A stretch of 64,000 nt of DNA. It comes from Dromiciops gliroides. Lineage: Eukaryota > Chordata > Mammalia > Microbiotheria > Microbiotheriidae. Below are positions 15,800 through 27,100 of the stretch, one piece after another (positions within the stretch are counted from its first letter, which is position 1; every line of letters starts with the position of its first letter). Below the pieces are notes generated by a model that was not told where the DNA came from, ran no database searches, and was given only the letters and a program-made list of their open reading frames with translations. The position numbers were made by a program, and so were the translations under genes. The DNA is taken from contig NC_057862.1 in assembly GCF_019393635.1 (NCBI RefSeq), forward strand, positions 416,809,669 to 416,873,668, in the 5' to 3' direction.

Positions 15800-15987
15800 G
15801 TCTTCCCTTGGACTGGGCGTTCTGGAGAAGGGAAGGGGAACTAGGAAGAAGGCGAGGGGAACGGTTGGATCTTACCTGCCGGGCATCTCGTCTCTGGTTG
15901 GCTAAACAGATTGGGAAACGCCAGACAGATCAGGAGGGGAGAACTTCACCCGGAGCAATTGATTTGGACTTAAACTCTTTCTCCTCG
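15800..15987 (+). other. FAAP24: Inferred FAAP24 non-coding first exon
   Basis: The sequence ends tctcctcg and is followed by gtaagg (15988-15993), a good donor inside the CpG island, on the strand and at the distance expected for FAAP24 exon 1. The 5' boundary is a guess. The FAAP24 ATG lies in the next exon, so this one would be 5' UTR. It joins to the acceptor at 24001-24003. Confidence 0.5.
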
Positions 15988-16119
15988 GTAAGGGTCCCTG
16001 CGGGCCATCCGGTTCTACTCATGCTGGGGCGGGAAGAAAGGGGGAAACTGAGGTGCCCCAAGGGGAGAAGCCAACCCCCTCTTCTGCTTCCCCGAGCCCT
16101 CAGGGCAGGAAGCTGAATT

Positions 16120-16305
16120 TTGCAAGGGACTATTTCTTTTCATTTCATTATATTTCTATTGCTTAACACAGTGGTAGACCTGTACTGGGACATCATATTT
16201 TTAAGGATTTATTACTTTATTATTATTATTAATTACTGTGACATTATTATTAAGCATTTATGCTTGTTGACTGACTCGCACAATCATGATAGCCGTTTTC
16301 CTTTT
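16120..16305. other. AT-rich intron sequence, nothing recognised
   Basis: Includes a short (ATT)n run; no gene seen. Confidence 0.4.
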
Positions 16306-16323
16306 TCAATTATCTTATTTTCA

Positions 16324-16481
16324 GGGGGCAGCTAGGTGGCGCAGTGGATAAAGCACCAGCCCTGGATTCAGGAGGACCTGAGTTCAAATGCGGCCTCCGA
16401 CACTTAACTAGTTGTGTAACCATGGGCAAGTCACTTAACCCACACTGCCCTACCAAAAGAAAAGAAAAAAAACCCAAAAGA
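16324..16481 (+). mobile_element. WSINE1-type SINE, 18-bp target duplication
   Basis: tcaattatcttattttca on both sides (16306-16323 and 16482-16499). Confidence 0.95.
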
Positions 16482-16793
16482 TCAATTATCTTATTTTCAT
16501 TGATACCTTTTTTAAAAGAGGAGAGAGGGAGGCAGTTCAACAAAATTAACCAACATTTCAACCTCGTCTGCAGGTATAAGCAGTATTCCGCATTATGGTA
16601 CCCCACTTTTGCAATGAAAAGAGAGAGGCATATTTTTTCAACTTTGCTCCAGGGGCTAGTGTCACTCACTAGACGGCATGCAATTTTGGGTTGCGCCCCT
16701 CCCCACCATTTATATTTTTGTAGTCATAGATAATATTTTCCTGGTTCTGGATGCTTTGCTCTGATTCACATCAGTCTTCAAATGCATATTCTT

Positions 16794-16951
16794 TTTTTTT
16801 TTTTTTTTTTTTTTTTGCGGGGCAATGGGGGTTAAGTGACTTGCCCAGGGTCACACAGCTAGTAAGTGTCAAGTGTCTGAGGCCGGATTTGAACTCAGGT
16901 CCTCCTGAATCCAGGGCCCGTGCTTAATCCACTGCGCCACCTAGCCGCCCC
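16794..16951 (-). mobile_element. WSINE1-type SINE
   Basis: Poly-T start; target duplication tcaaatgcatattctt at 16778-16793 and 16952-16967. Confidence 0.95.
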
Positions 16952-17130
16952 TCAAATGCATATTCTTAATACTCTTTTCGTTCAGCAGTCCATTTCATTC
17001 ACATGCCACATTTTGTTTAGTTGTTCCCCAATAAATGGTCATATACTTTGTTTCCAATTATTTGCCTCTGGGGAAAAAAAAGCTATTAATATTTTGGTGT
17101 TATCTAGTACTTCTCTGTCTTTGATCTTTA

Positions 17131-17586
17131 GAGGCAGCTAGTTGGTTCAGTTGTTTAGAGTACTGGCCCTGAAGTTGGGAGGTCCGGAGTTCAAAATTCA
17201 CATTTACTAGCTGTGTGACCCTAGGCAGGTCACTTAACCCCAATTGCCTTAAAAACATCCGGGACCAGGAGCAGCTAGGTGGCTCAGTGGATAAAGCACC
17301 AGCCCTGGATTCAGAAGGGCCTGAGTTCAAAAGACACTTGACACTTACTAGCTGTGTGACCCTGGGCAAGTCACTTAACCCTCATTGCCCCACAAAAACA
17401 AACAAACAAACATCTGGGGCTATCTGCAGTTGTCCTGATATATATCTTACCACTGGACCCAGATGGCTCTGGAGGAGTGAGGCTGGTGACTTTGCACAGC
17501 TCTCCCTCACTTAAATCCAATTCAATACAAGTCATGACATCACCCTGATGTCATGGTCCTCTTCAGAATGAAGGGCAAACAACAGT
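17131..17586 (+). mobile_element. Longer tRNA-SINE with unique 3' tail, split by another SINE
   Basis: A diverged tRNA-related head (17131-17250) is followed, after the inserted copy, by a tail not found in the other copies (cactggacccagatggctct … tgatgtcatggtcctcttca). I recognise the tail as a marsupial SINE type but cannot name it with confidence. Confidence 0.6.
17269..17407 (+). mobile_element. WSINE1-type SINE nested in the longer SINE
   Basis: Lacks a short piece around the B box (agttcaaaagacac). Flanks aacatccggg/aacatctggg are an approximate duplication. Confidence 0.9.
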
Positions 17587-17904
17587 CTTTTACCTTGTTA
17601 AAATATATGCCAAGCAGTTAAATCAAATCACAGTTGCACCAGTAGTGTATCGGTATGACTCTTTCTAGAGTCCTTCCAGCATTGACAATTCCCATGTTTT
17701 GTGATCTTTGCCTGTTTGCTGGGTGTGAGAAGAAACCTTAGTTATTTGATTTGCATTTCTCTTACTGCTCTGAGAAGTCTTTCATATGGTTGTTAGTAGA
17801 TTGAAGTTGTTCTTTTGAGAAGTGTTTCTTCATATCCTTTAACCATTCATGACAGCTGTTTCATATGGAAGGATTGCTCTAGTTCTGTTTGGTTCTCAAT
17901 CAGT

Positions 17905-17980
17905 CATTGATTAAAATCAAGCTTTTACTAAGTGTCTGTCGTATGCCAGGCACTGTACAGAGACAACCCTCGGTAAACAA
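17905..17980 (+). mobile_element. Ancient SINE/LINE 3'-end fragment
   Basis: cttttactaagtgtctgtcg then atgccaggcactgtacag is the widespread 'tgccaggcactgtgct' motif. Family not assigned. Confidence 0.4.
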
Positions 17981-18039
17981 AGTTGAAGAAGCAGGCATAT
18001 TTTGTCTCCATGTAAGAATTAGTTGTCCAACAGTATAAC

Positions 18040-18185
18040 AAACTGGCCCAAGATGTAGTGGGGTTTCCCATCACTAAAGGTCTTCATATAAAGAAAGGCT
18101 GGATATTACTGCACAGGATTCCAGTTTAGCTAAGTATTAAATTCAATTACCTATAAGGTTCCTTCGGACTTTGAGATTCTGTAAC
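18040..18185 (+). mobile_element. CR1-like LINE 3' end
   Basis: catcactaaaggtcttcatataaagaaaggctgg and ttccttcggactttgagattctgt follow the CR1 tail pattern. Confidence 0.55.
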
Positions 18186-18199
18186 ACCGTGGAAAAAGT

Positions 18200-18385
18200 T
18201 GATAAATTATTATCAGACCTTGGCCTAGGAGTTGGGATCTGGGTTCATGCCCTTGACTCTGCTATTGACTAAGTCTGTGACTAAATGCATATTATTTAAC
18301 CTATATGGGTCGCAGTTTCCTCATTTGTAAAATGAGGGGGTTAGACTAGATCGTCTCTAAGGATCCTTCAAAGTCTAAATGTCTT
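18200..18385 (+). mobile_element. MIR (CORE-SINE)
   Basis: Contains the core and 3' part: cagtttcctcatttgtaaaatgaggg and then cctctaaggatccttcaaag-type text. Confidence 0.7.
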
Positions 18386-18636
18386 TTAGGTATCTATGAG
18401 GTAAAGTTTAAGAGACTGTGGAAGTGGTGCCTGTAGGGAGGCCAGACCCCATGGAAAAAGTGTCCAACACACAGGAAGCATATAAATGGGGGAGAGGGGA
18501 TGGAGAAGGCAGAATTAATGAAGACTTCCTACTTTAAGGAGGTATGTTAAAAGCAGAGCTTTGAAGACATACAGCTGGGCTGGGAAATGACAGTGTCCCG
18601 GCAAAGAGGATATCAGTTGTGAAAGTATGGACTTTA

Positions 18637-18783
18637 GGGACAGCTAGGTGGCGTAGTGGATAAAGCACCGGCCCAGGATTCAGGAGTACCTGAGTCCAAA
18701 TCCAGCCTCAGACACTTGACACTTACTAGCTGTGTGACCCTGGGCAAGTCACTTAACCCCCATTGCCTCACTTAAAAAAAAAA
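18637..18783 (+). mobile_element. WSINE1-type SINE
   Basis: Target duplication aagtatggacttta at 18623-18636 and 18784-18797. Confidence 0.95.
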
Positions 18784-18908
18784 AAGTATGGACTTTATTG
18801 GGGAGGATGGGGGTTCGTTTTGAAAAATGTGACCATTCAGGAATATCTTATGTCTTTCTTCTGGGGAAAGGTTTTAGAAACACAAGAGTGTTTAAAATCT
18901 CATACATA

Positions 18909-19043
18909 GGGGGCGGCTAGGTGGCGCAGTGGATAAAGCACCGGCCCTGGATTCAGGAGTACCTGCGTTCAAATCCGGCTTCAGACACTTACTAGCTGTG
19001 TGACCCTGGGCAAGTCACTTAACCTCCATTGCCCCCCCCAAAA
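18909..19043 (+). mobile_element. WSINE1-type SINE
   Basis: Target duplication aaaatctcatacata/aaaatctcatacata at 18894-18908 and 19044-19058. Confidence 0.95.
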
Positions 19044-19177
19044 AAAATCTCATACATAAAGAAGTCAAATCATAAAGATATTTGAGAGGGCCATTTTCCT
19101 ACAAAAAGAGCATAAAGAATAGATAGAAACACCAAACCAAACAACTTAAACACAAAATTTTAAAAATAAATCAGCAT

Positions 19178-19332
19178 GGGGAAGCTAGGTGGCACAGTGG
19201 ATAGCACACCAGCCCTGGATTCAGGAGGACCTGAGTTCAAATATGACTTCAGACACTTGACACTTACTAGCTGTGTGACCCTGGGCAAGTCACTTAAGCC
19301 CAATTGCCTCACCAAAAATACCCCAAAAAAAC
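19178..19332 (+). mobile_element. WSINE1-type SINE
   Basis: Target duplication aaaaataaatcagcat (19162-19177) and aaaaataagtcagcat (19333-19348). Confidence 0.95.
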
Positions 19333-19729
19333 AAAAATAAGTCAGCATCCCAGTACAGTTCAACATGTTGAGGACAATGAAATTGACAAAGAACTAATAA
19401 AGATGGAGAACCAATAAAGAAGGGAAAAGAAACTGAAAAGTTTTTGGTAGATGTCTTTGGTGGAGCATTTAAATAAAGCAGGAATTGGCAATGCTAAGAA
19501 AATCACAAGATCTAGTGAAGAGCTTGAAAAAAGGAAAGAACTAAGAGCTACAAAAAAATTGGGGAGGAATTAATAAAGATGATGGCCAACCGAGAATTTT
19601 CTTTTCTTTTTTTTTTTTTTAAACTGAACTGTTGCAAACTGGTTTGCAGTTTTGTCTAAGAGACTTGCCTAGAGCAGGAAGGGGTTAAGGTATTTTCTCA
19701 GGTCACACAGTTAAGATGTTGTAGAGGTA

Positions 19730-19890
19730 GGGGGCAGCTAGGTTGGCGCAGTGGATAGAGCACCAGCCCTGGATTCAGGAGGACCTGAGTACAAATTTGG
19801 CCTCAGGCACTTGACACTTACTAACTGTGTGACCCTGGGCAAGTCACTTAACCCTCATTGCCCCACAAAAGAAAAGAAAAGAAAAGAAAA
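19730..19890 (+). mobile_element. WSINE1-type SINE, 17-bp perfect target duplication
   Basis: aagatgttgtagaggta at 19713-19729 and 19891-19907. It sits in an older antisense MIR-like copy (about 19625-19975). Confidence 0.96.
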
Positions 19891-19959
19891 AAGATGTTGT
19901 AGAGGTAAAACTTGAGCACAGATCTTTCTGACTTCAAAGCTAACTCTGGACATCATACC

Positions 19960-20340
19960 AGGCTGTCTCTATATATATTAAGATAAAATCATAAAAATCC
20001 CTCCAGAACAATCCATTGAAGTATCAAACAGAAAACTTATTAAAATGGAAAATAAAATTGCACATGACATAAACCAGCTGGAAATATAAGAGCTAGGAAA
20101 AATATCACTAAACTCTAAGCTATCAAAAACCGCAACTGTGTATGAAGTAATGAAAAATGAAAAAAAAAGAATATACATAATTACTACAACAATATAAAGA
20201 TAACACCAAAAGTCAACCAAACTCAAGGCAGAGAAAGTGAACAATGTTGTACCAAGTTTTTACAGTTAAAACACACCATTTTCTGGTAACAATTGGTAAA
20301 CCACAAAAGTAGAAATTGATATATATTATCTATCAATCAA
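19960..20340. other. FAAP24 intron 1 sequence, possible old L1 ORF1 decay
   Basis: Minus-strand open frame of 88 codons is AT-rich and shows no domain. On the plus strand the A-rich text (aaaatggaaaataaaattgc) could be remnant LINE coding sequence. Confidence 0.35.
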
Positions 20341-20449
20341 AATCACTCACTGTTAGGTAGTTTTAACCATCTTAGGGAAGTGTGCTTTGTGAGGCAGGGC
20401 ATGTAGGTGTTTAGAAAGTGTTTATTTTGTCCAAAAAATATCCATTAAG

Positions 20450-20605
20450 GTTGGGGGTTTTTTTGGTGGGGCAATGAGGGTTAAGTGACTTGCCCAGGGT
20501 CACACAGCTAGTCAGTGTCAAGTGTCCGAAGCCAGATTTGAACTCAGGTCCTCCTGAATTCAGGCAGGGCCGGTGCTCTATCCACTGTGCCATCTAGCTG
20601 CCCCC
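20450..20605 (-). mobile_element. WSINE1-type SINE
   Basis: Target duplication atccattaag at 20440-20449 and 20606-20615. Confidence 0.95.
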
Positions 20606-20674
20606 ATCCATTAAGTTTTAATACTTTGAAAAATTAGAAGAGAGTACCTTAAAAAAATTTTAAAAGAAGCAAAT

Positions 20675-20780
20675 CATGAAATAAGCATTTATTAAATACC
20701 TATTATGTACCAGACCTTGTGCTAAGCATTTTACAAATATTATCTCTTTATATATCATAACCCTTTAACAGCTATTGTAT
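20675..20780 (+). mobile_element. Ancient SINE fragment ('tgtaccagaccttgtgct' type)
   Basis: taagcatttattaaatacctattatgtacc matches the same ancient pattern as 17905 and 21840. It is interrupted by the SINE at 20793. Confidence 0.45.
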
Positions 20781-20792
20781 AGATAAATTCTT

Positions 20793-20940
20793 CTTCTTTT
20801 TTTTGGTGAGGCAATTGGGGTTAAGTGACTTGCCCAGGGTCACACAGCCAGTAAGTGTTAAGTGTCTGAGGCCAGATTTGAACTCAGGTCCTCCTGACTC
20901 CAGGGCTGGTGCTCTATCCACTGCGCCATCTAGCTATCCC
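20793..20940 (-). mobile_element. WSINE1-type SINE
   Basis: Target duplication tatagataaattctt at 20778-20792 and 20941-20955. Confidence 0.95.
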
Positions 20941-20959
20941 TATAGATAAATTCTTAACC

Positions 20960-22090
20960 AAAATTTTTTTCAAAAAGTTATTATATCCAGGTTAGGAAGA
21001 GAAGGGGTCAGATGGGGGAAGGGGAGAATACTTTGTATCAGACTTCTCCAGAAAGGATTTGGTATCCCATATATACAGACAACTAACAAATATTAGACCA
21101 AAAGCCAATCCCCAATAGATGAATGGCTAAAGGATATGAATAATTCTCAAAAGAACTGCAAATCATTAATTGCTATATAAAAATGTTCTAAATCACTAAA
21201 AAAAAAAAGTGCAAATCAAAACAATCCTGAGGTTTCACCTCACACCTAGTAAATTGGCAAAGAGGACAAAATGTGGCAATAGTCAAAGCTAGAGGAATTA
21301 TGGAAAGACAGACACACATGCATTGTTGATGAGGCTGTACTACAACACTCTGGAAAGCACTTTGGAATTAGGTAAATAAAGTGACTAAAATGCTCATACC
21401 CTTTGACCCAGAGATTCCACTGCTAGGCATATATAAACCCAAGGAGGTCAGTGACAAAAAGAAAAGCACCATGTACACTATAATATTTATAGTAGCACAT
21501 TTTGTGGTAGCAAAGAACTGGAAACAAAGTACATAATCATGAATTTGAATTAGGGAATGGCTGAACAATTATGGTACTTGTTGTACTTGTAATAGAATAT
21601 TACTGGGGGCAAGTGGGCCCTAAATTCAGGCGGACCTGAGTTCAAATCCAGTCTCAGACACTTGACAACTACTAGCTGTGTGACCCTGGGCAAGTCACTT
21701 AACCCTCATTGCCCCCCCAAAAAAAATTTTTTTAATTAATAGAATATTACCGTACTGCAAGAAATGATCAATACAGAGAGTATGGAAAAACTTACATGAG
21801 ATAATGCAAGATGAAATAAGCAGAACCAATCAATCAATAAACTTTAAGTGCCTACTGTGTGCCAGGCACTGTGCTAAGCACTGAAGATTAAAAAAAAAAA
21901 AGCAGCAAAAGACAGTCCCATGCCCTCAAAGAGTTCACAGTCTCATAGGAGAGACAAGGAAACAAATATGTACAAACATCCGGAATGAGGATGGTATTGC
22001 TTTTTATAGTAATAGAAAAGATGGTGGGGTACAGGGAAAGTTTAGGGGGAAATATAATGAATTGTTTGGGACATGTTTAATTTTAGATGT
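20960..22090 (+). mobile_element. Old L1 ORF2 tail and 3' UTR, split by a SINE
   Basis: ccagaaaggatttggtatcccat, then ctcatacccttt gacccagag, then tagcaaagaactggaaac in ORF2-tail order. A separate ancient SINE fragment (about 21830-21980, tgccaggcactgtgctaagc) lies near its end. Confidence 0.65.
21604..21736 (+). mobile_element. WSINE1-type SINE with shortened 5' end
   Basis: The A-box part is deleted (gggggcaagtgggccctaaattc). Target duplication taatagaatattac at 21590-21603 and 21737-21750. Confidence 0.93.
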
Positions 22091-22093
22091 CTT

Positions 22094-22312
22094 TGTTGTG
22101 TGTTTCTGTTGTGTTCAACTCTGTGCCCCATTTGGGGTTTTCTTGGCAAAGATAATGGAGTGGTTTGCCATTTCCTTCTGCAATTCATTTTACAGATGAG
22201 GAACTGAGGCAAATAGGGTTAAGTGACTTGCCCAGGGTCACATAGCTAGTGTCTAAGGTCAGATTTGAACTCATTTCTTCCTGACTCCAGGCCCTAGCTG
22301 TCCTAATTCAAG
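22094..22312 (-). mobile_element. MAR1-like CORE-SINE
   Basis: ccccatttggggttttcttgg, then ggagtggtttgccatttcct, then the tRNA-related body gggttaagtgacttgcccagg. Same arrangement as the copies at 40731 and 60068. Confidence 0.85.
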
Positions 22313-22510
22313 ATATTTCTGAAAAGCAGTTGAAGAAGTGAGAATTAGAGGTTAGCTGTGAGGTTAGGATTAGATACATAGATTTGAGAATCATCAGTAT
22401 AGAGATGGTAATTAAATCCATGAGAGTTGATGAGATCACCAAGTAAAGTAGGAAAGAGGGAGGAAAGAGCCAGGACAGAGCCCTAGAGGAAGATCCATCA
22501 AAAGAGACTG
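22313..22510. repeat. Old unclassified purine-rich dispersed repeat
   Basis: gagaatcatcagtatagagatgg, then tgatgagatcaccaagtaaag; the same family is seen at 27680-27880 with aggaatcagtggtgtggagg and gaaatcaccaagggagag. Confidence 0.4.
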
Positions 22511-22515
22511 AGGAT

Positions 22516-22640
22516 GGGGCGGCTAGGTGGCACAGTGGATAAAGCACCAGTCCTGGAGTCAGGAGTACCACTTAACACTTACTAGCTGTGTGACCCTGGG
22601 CAAGTCACTTAACCCCAATTGCCTCACTAAAAAAAAAAAA
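22516..22640 (+). mobile_element. WSINE1-type SINE lacking the B box
   Basis: The text runs ggagtcaggagtacc directly into acttaacacttac, deleting the gagttcaaatcc segment. Flanked by aaaagagactgaggat and aaaaagactgaagag. Confidence 0.9.
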
Positions 22641-22769
22641 AAAAAGACTGAAGAGTGGTCAAATAGATAATAAGACAACCAGGTAAACAATATACATAAT
22701 GACAACAATGTAAATGAAAAGAACAGCCACCACAAAATAATTTTTCAAATGAATTTTTCAAAGTGACAA

Positions 22770-23590
22770 TATTTTTATATGAAATTTTTAATATTTTTTC
22801 AATTACATCTAAGAACAATTTTTTTTAACATTCATTTAAAAAAATGTTTTACATTCCAAATTCTCACCCTCCCTCTACTCATCCCTCATTGAGAAAGCAA
22901 ACAAATATATTAACCATGTTGCCCGAGAAAACACAGACCAAAAACAAAAAAAATAAAGTGGGAGGTTTTTGGTCTTGGGTGGGGGCAGTTCCTTAAGTAT
23001 TTCTTGATCTGCTTTCAAACTTTATCAGTTTTTTCTCTAGAGGTGGGCAGCATTTTTCATCATAAATTCTTCAGAATCATCTTAGATCATTGTTTTCTGA
23101 GAATGGCTAAGTCATTCATGGTTAATCATCATACAATATTACTGTTACTTTGTACAATGTTCTCCTGGTTCTGCTCACTTCACTTTGCCTAAGTTACGTT
23201 AAATCTTTCCAGGTTTTTCTGTAAACAACCTACTCATCATTTCTTATAGCACAGTAGTACTTCATCACAATCATCTACCACATGTTTAACCATTCCCCAA
23301 TTGATGGGCATCCCCTCAATTTCCACTTCTTTGCCACCTCTAAAAGAGCATCTATAAATATTTTTGTTCATATAGGTCCTTTTCCTTTTTTATTTTTATC
23401 TCTTTGGAATGCAAACCTAGAAGTGATATTAAAAGGGTATGCATGGTTTTATTAGCCCTTTTGGCCATAGTTTCAAATTGCTGTCCAGAATGGTTAAATC
23501 AGTTCACAACTCCACCAACACTGCATTAATGTCCCAATTGTTCCACATCCACTCCAACAAATAACAATCTTGATTCCAGAAGAGAGATGA
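22770..23590 (-). mobile_element. L1 ORF2 tail and 3' UTR
   Basis: Antisense L1: ttcaattacatctaagaac, then tcattccccaattgatgggcatcccctcaa region (23285-23320), then ttcacaactccaccaacactg at its 5' side. Confidence 0.85.
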
Positions 23591-23686
23591 GAAAACATGT
23601 CCCCCTACTTCTTTGCAGAGGTCCATGGATATGAAACATTGCATATCATCATATTTTTCATTGTATTTTTTATTTTTCCTTTTTTT

Positions 23687-23828
23687 TTTTAAGTGAGGCA
23701 ATTGGGGTTAAGTGACATGCCCAGGGTCACACAACTAGTAAGTGTTAAGTGTCTGAGGCCGGATTTGAACTCAGGTACTCCTGACTCCAGGGCCGGTGCT
23801 CTATCCACTGCGCCACCTAGCTGCCCCT
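23687..23828 (-). mobile_element. WSINE1-type SINE 175 bp upstream of FAAP24 exon 2
   Basis: Flanked by tatttttcctttt copies (from 23671 and 23829). Antisense to FAAP24. Confidence 0.94.
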
Positions 23829-24003
23829 CTATTTTTCCTTTTTAAAAAACATTCCTTGTTAAAGGGAAAGGGAGAGGAATACTAGGGAAAATTTAGGTGA
23901 TATAAAAGCTAACATCAGTAAAAATATATTTTTAAAAATATTTTCATGCTTTAAATGTGAAGCCAATGATTGGCTTGTCATACGAATACAATTTTTCTTT
24001 TAG

Positions 24004-24147
24004 TAAACCAACACCATCGCTGTATAATCAGAATATTGATGGAGAAAGAAACCACATTTTCTAGTACAGGCCTTATACATGTTCCTTTTGGACACATTGT
24101 TGGATGTGAGAAATGGCGAGGGTCTCAGTTAGCCCAAGAAATGCAAG
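24004..24147 (+). CDS. FAAP24: FAAP24 exon 2 (35 bases of 5' UTR, then coding from 24039)
   Basis: The acceptor is ttttcttttag. The ATG at 24039 encodes MEKETTFSSTG and continues to EKWRGSQLAQEMQ. The donor gttagt starts at 24148 and splits a glycine codon. An upstream open frame crosses the acceptor and is not used. Confidence 0.93.
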
Positions 24148-27100
24148 GTTAGTATGTAAACTTTTTTTTCTGCTTAGCACCAAGTTTCTTCCTGTGTACT
24201 TTAATTTATGATGATATAGAAATCATTCTCTTGTCTATTTTCAGGGAAGATTAAGCTTGTCTTTGAGGAAGACTTGACACTAGTGGATTTTCTCCTTTCT
24301 AATAGATTCTGTATTCTTTATATTACTGAAGCAGATCTGGTGGCAGGAAACTGCTATAAAAAAAGAATTGTTCGACTTAGAAATGTAAGTAATAAGCAAA
24401 TGAAAAATGAGAATTCACTTGTTCCTGCCCTTCTTAGAATTGGCTTTAATATATATGTTCAGTAGACGTGGATCAAGTATATACTATGTTATAGAAACAA
24501 ATATGGACTAAAATATCATCCCTGCTGTCAAGGTATTTACAGTCTAGTAGCAGGATGGACCTCTATCCAAATGTAATACAAGTTAGAATATAAGTGTATA
24601 AAGGATTTATCAACAAAATACTGTGAAAAATTGAGAGGAATAAGTCTTGAAAGCCAAGTGGGATTGAAGCAGACAAACATTAAGGATGAGTACATCCTAA
24701 GTGTAGAAAAAGAAGCAAAGCATCAGGAGAGCTTCTGAGATAGGAAAGTGATTATTTATTTGCAAAACTTGTTAATAATTTTAGATTCCTTAAAATTGCT
24801 AAAGATTCCAAATATATGTACTATCGCATCATTCCTCTGCAATTCCAGTGAGTGATAAGATCTTTCTTAGACTTTTTAAAGTTGTTATAATTTTATTGCA
24901 TAATAAAGGTATCTTCATTATATCAGTTATTTTTCTTTATTGAAGGCCAGTAATGTTCATGGGATTGTAATAGTTGAAAAAACACAGATGAGTGAACAGT
25001 ACTTCACAGCAGTACAGAAATTCGTTGTGCTGGAACTTGGAATGGCATTGCTTCCGGTGTCCAGCCAAATGGAAGCATCCCAGCTTATTATCCAACTGGT
25101 AAGCACATAATCACGCTGATGAGCTTTTCTGACTTTTTAAAAAAGAAATTGTTTTAAGACCTAAGAGGTGCTCTCATTACAATATCCACATTTACTTTGA
25201 TCTAGTGAACAACATCTAAAATCCACTTAATACCATTCCATGAATTAGCTAGAAAGATCTATTTGGAAAATCCACGGTCAGAATTTCCTTCAATAACCTG
25301 AACTTGACACATTTTTCAACCTTACATACAAGTGAATGACCAATTTTAAAGTATAATTTCCCCATTATCATGAAATTTAGCTGTCAGTTAACTATATATC
25401 TAAAAATATTTGACTCTTTAGTCAGTGAGTTAACTGTTCTATATACTTAAAACTAGACAGACTACCAATTTTATAGCATATTTGTCATATGAAATCTTTG
25501 ATTCTTAGACTATATGCATATATCCACGATTCACATTTCTATCCTGTAGAAGTTTGCAGTATTTTTCAAAAAAAAAATTCTCGCCATAATCTGATGCTTT
25601 CAACAGCATAGAAACCTCTGATCCTCCAAGTATCAACATCTTCAGCCTCACTTGCCTTTAAGCTCTGCCATCCTCTTCTGCTACCTAAGGAGCTTAATTA
25701 GAACTAGGAGGGGAAAGTTGCCTTAAGGTGACAGTGAGTTGCCATCTTGAATAAACCCCACCCGAGGTATGGTCTACACTGGCAAACTAAATTTGAGGGT
25801 TCTCAAGTTTTGTTTAACCAGGAAAATGAAAACCAGTAATACTCAAAGAAAGTAAAATGAAGACTTGAGAATATCATAGTAAAGTAATTTAGAGGTGTTT
25901 GTCACTCTGCTTTAATTCATTTTATTCTGTCATAATAATTCCCAGACTCAGATGTCATTCTGGAGACAGGGGAGAACTCTCCTTTTATGATAACACTTGC
26001 ATACCATGTTCAGTCAGAAATACTATGTGAAGCATCTTTTGCAAAGGGAGTTCAGATTCACCTTGACTAATGATAGTATGAAACAAAATTTTACTCGAAA
26101 AATTAGACTATTGTCTTCTCAAACTAAGATACTGATGGTTTTCACAATATAAAAAAGTTCTTATTAAAACAAAGGCATTTTTTTCTTAAAGATTCCAAAA
26201 TTAAATTAATTTCGACAAATATTTTATAAGTACCTGCTACATGCAAGTTAGACTCTAGTTCTAGACAAATATGATATGCCATTCTTTAGCCTGAAGGGAC
26301 TGATACTCTACTAGGAAAATATGGCATATACACAAGTAAGTATAATACAAGGTAGAATGTGATAGGTAGCAAAGACAAGACCCAAATGCTTTAGGGAAAT
26401 TTGAAGGGGGAAAGAACATTTCCTTTTTGGGTACTTTGGGGGAGGCAGAGAAATGAACAGGGAATGATGTGGTTCCTCAACCAGGCTTTAAAAGAAGAGA
26501 ATTATAAAGAGCCTCTAGGGGCAGCTCGGTGGCACAGTGGATAAAGCACCGGCCCTAGATTCAGGAGTACCTGAGTTCAAATCTGACCTCAGACACTTGA
26601 CACTTACTAGCTGTGTGACCCTGGGCATGTCACTTAACCCCTCATTGCCTTGCAAAAAAAAAAGAATAAAGAGCCTCTCAATTCACAGAGGCTTCATGGG
26701 GCGTGCATGCTGAGTTCAGGGAACAGCTAGTCTAGTTTGACTGAAACAGGGAGGGGAAATAGTATGAAAAAAGTCTAGAAAAGGAGGTTAAAGCCAAATT
26801 GTGAAGGGCTTTAAGGGCCAGAATAAGGAGTTGATATTTTCCATATTGGTGATTTGGTTATACCTATGGCTTAAGAACATTTTAACAGTAGAAGGAGGAT
26901 TAGAAATCATAAGACTAGGGGCTAGGACACCAATCAAAAGGATATCATCGGGGGCAGCTAGGTGGCACAGTGGACAAGGCACTGGATTCAGGGAGACCTG
27001 AGTTCAAATCCTGCCTCAGACACTTGATACTTACTAGCTGTGTGACCTTGGGCAAGTCACTTAACCCTCATTGCCCTGCCCTCCCCCCCAATATAATCTA

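Larger units (their letters stand above)
16960..17880 (-). mobile_element. Old antisense L1 ORF2/3' fragment, broken by SINEs
   Basis: Pieces before 17130 (ttgttccccaataaatggtc) and from about 17620 (ttgatttgcatttctcttac, then catatcctttaaccattcat) match the antisense L1 ORF2 tail. Confidence 0.6.

Noticed and set aside
15781..16116. 111-codon frame in the CpG island after the FAAP24 side of the promoter
   Set aside because: It crosses the inferred exon-1 donor and has no similarity I recognise. CpG-rich sequence has few stops by chance.
16344..16733. Repeated short open frames reading [19 protein letters not shown] and similar on both strands throughout the window
   Set aside because: They are translations of the SINE body (ggccctggattcaggaggacctgagttcaaa). 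No conserved protein is implied.
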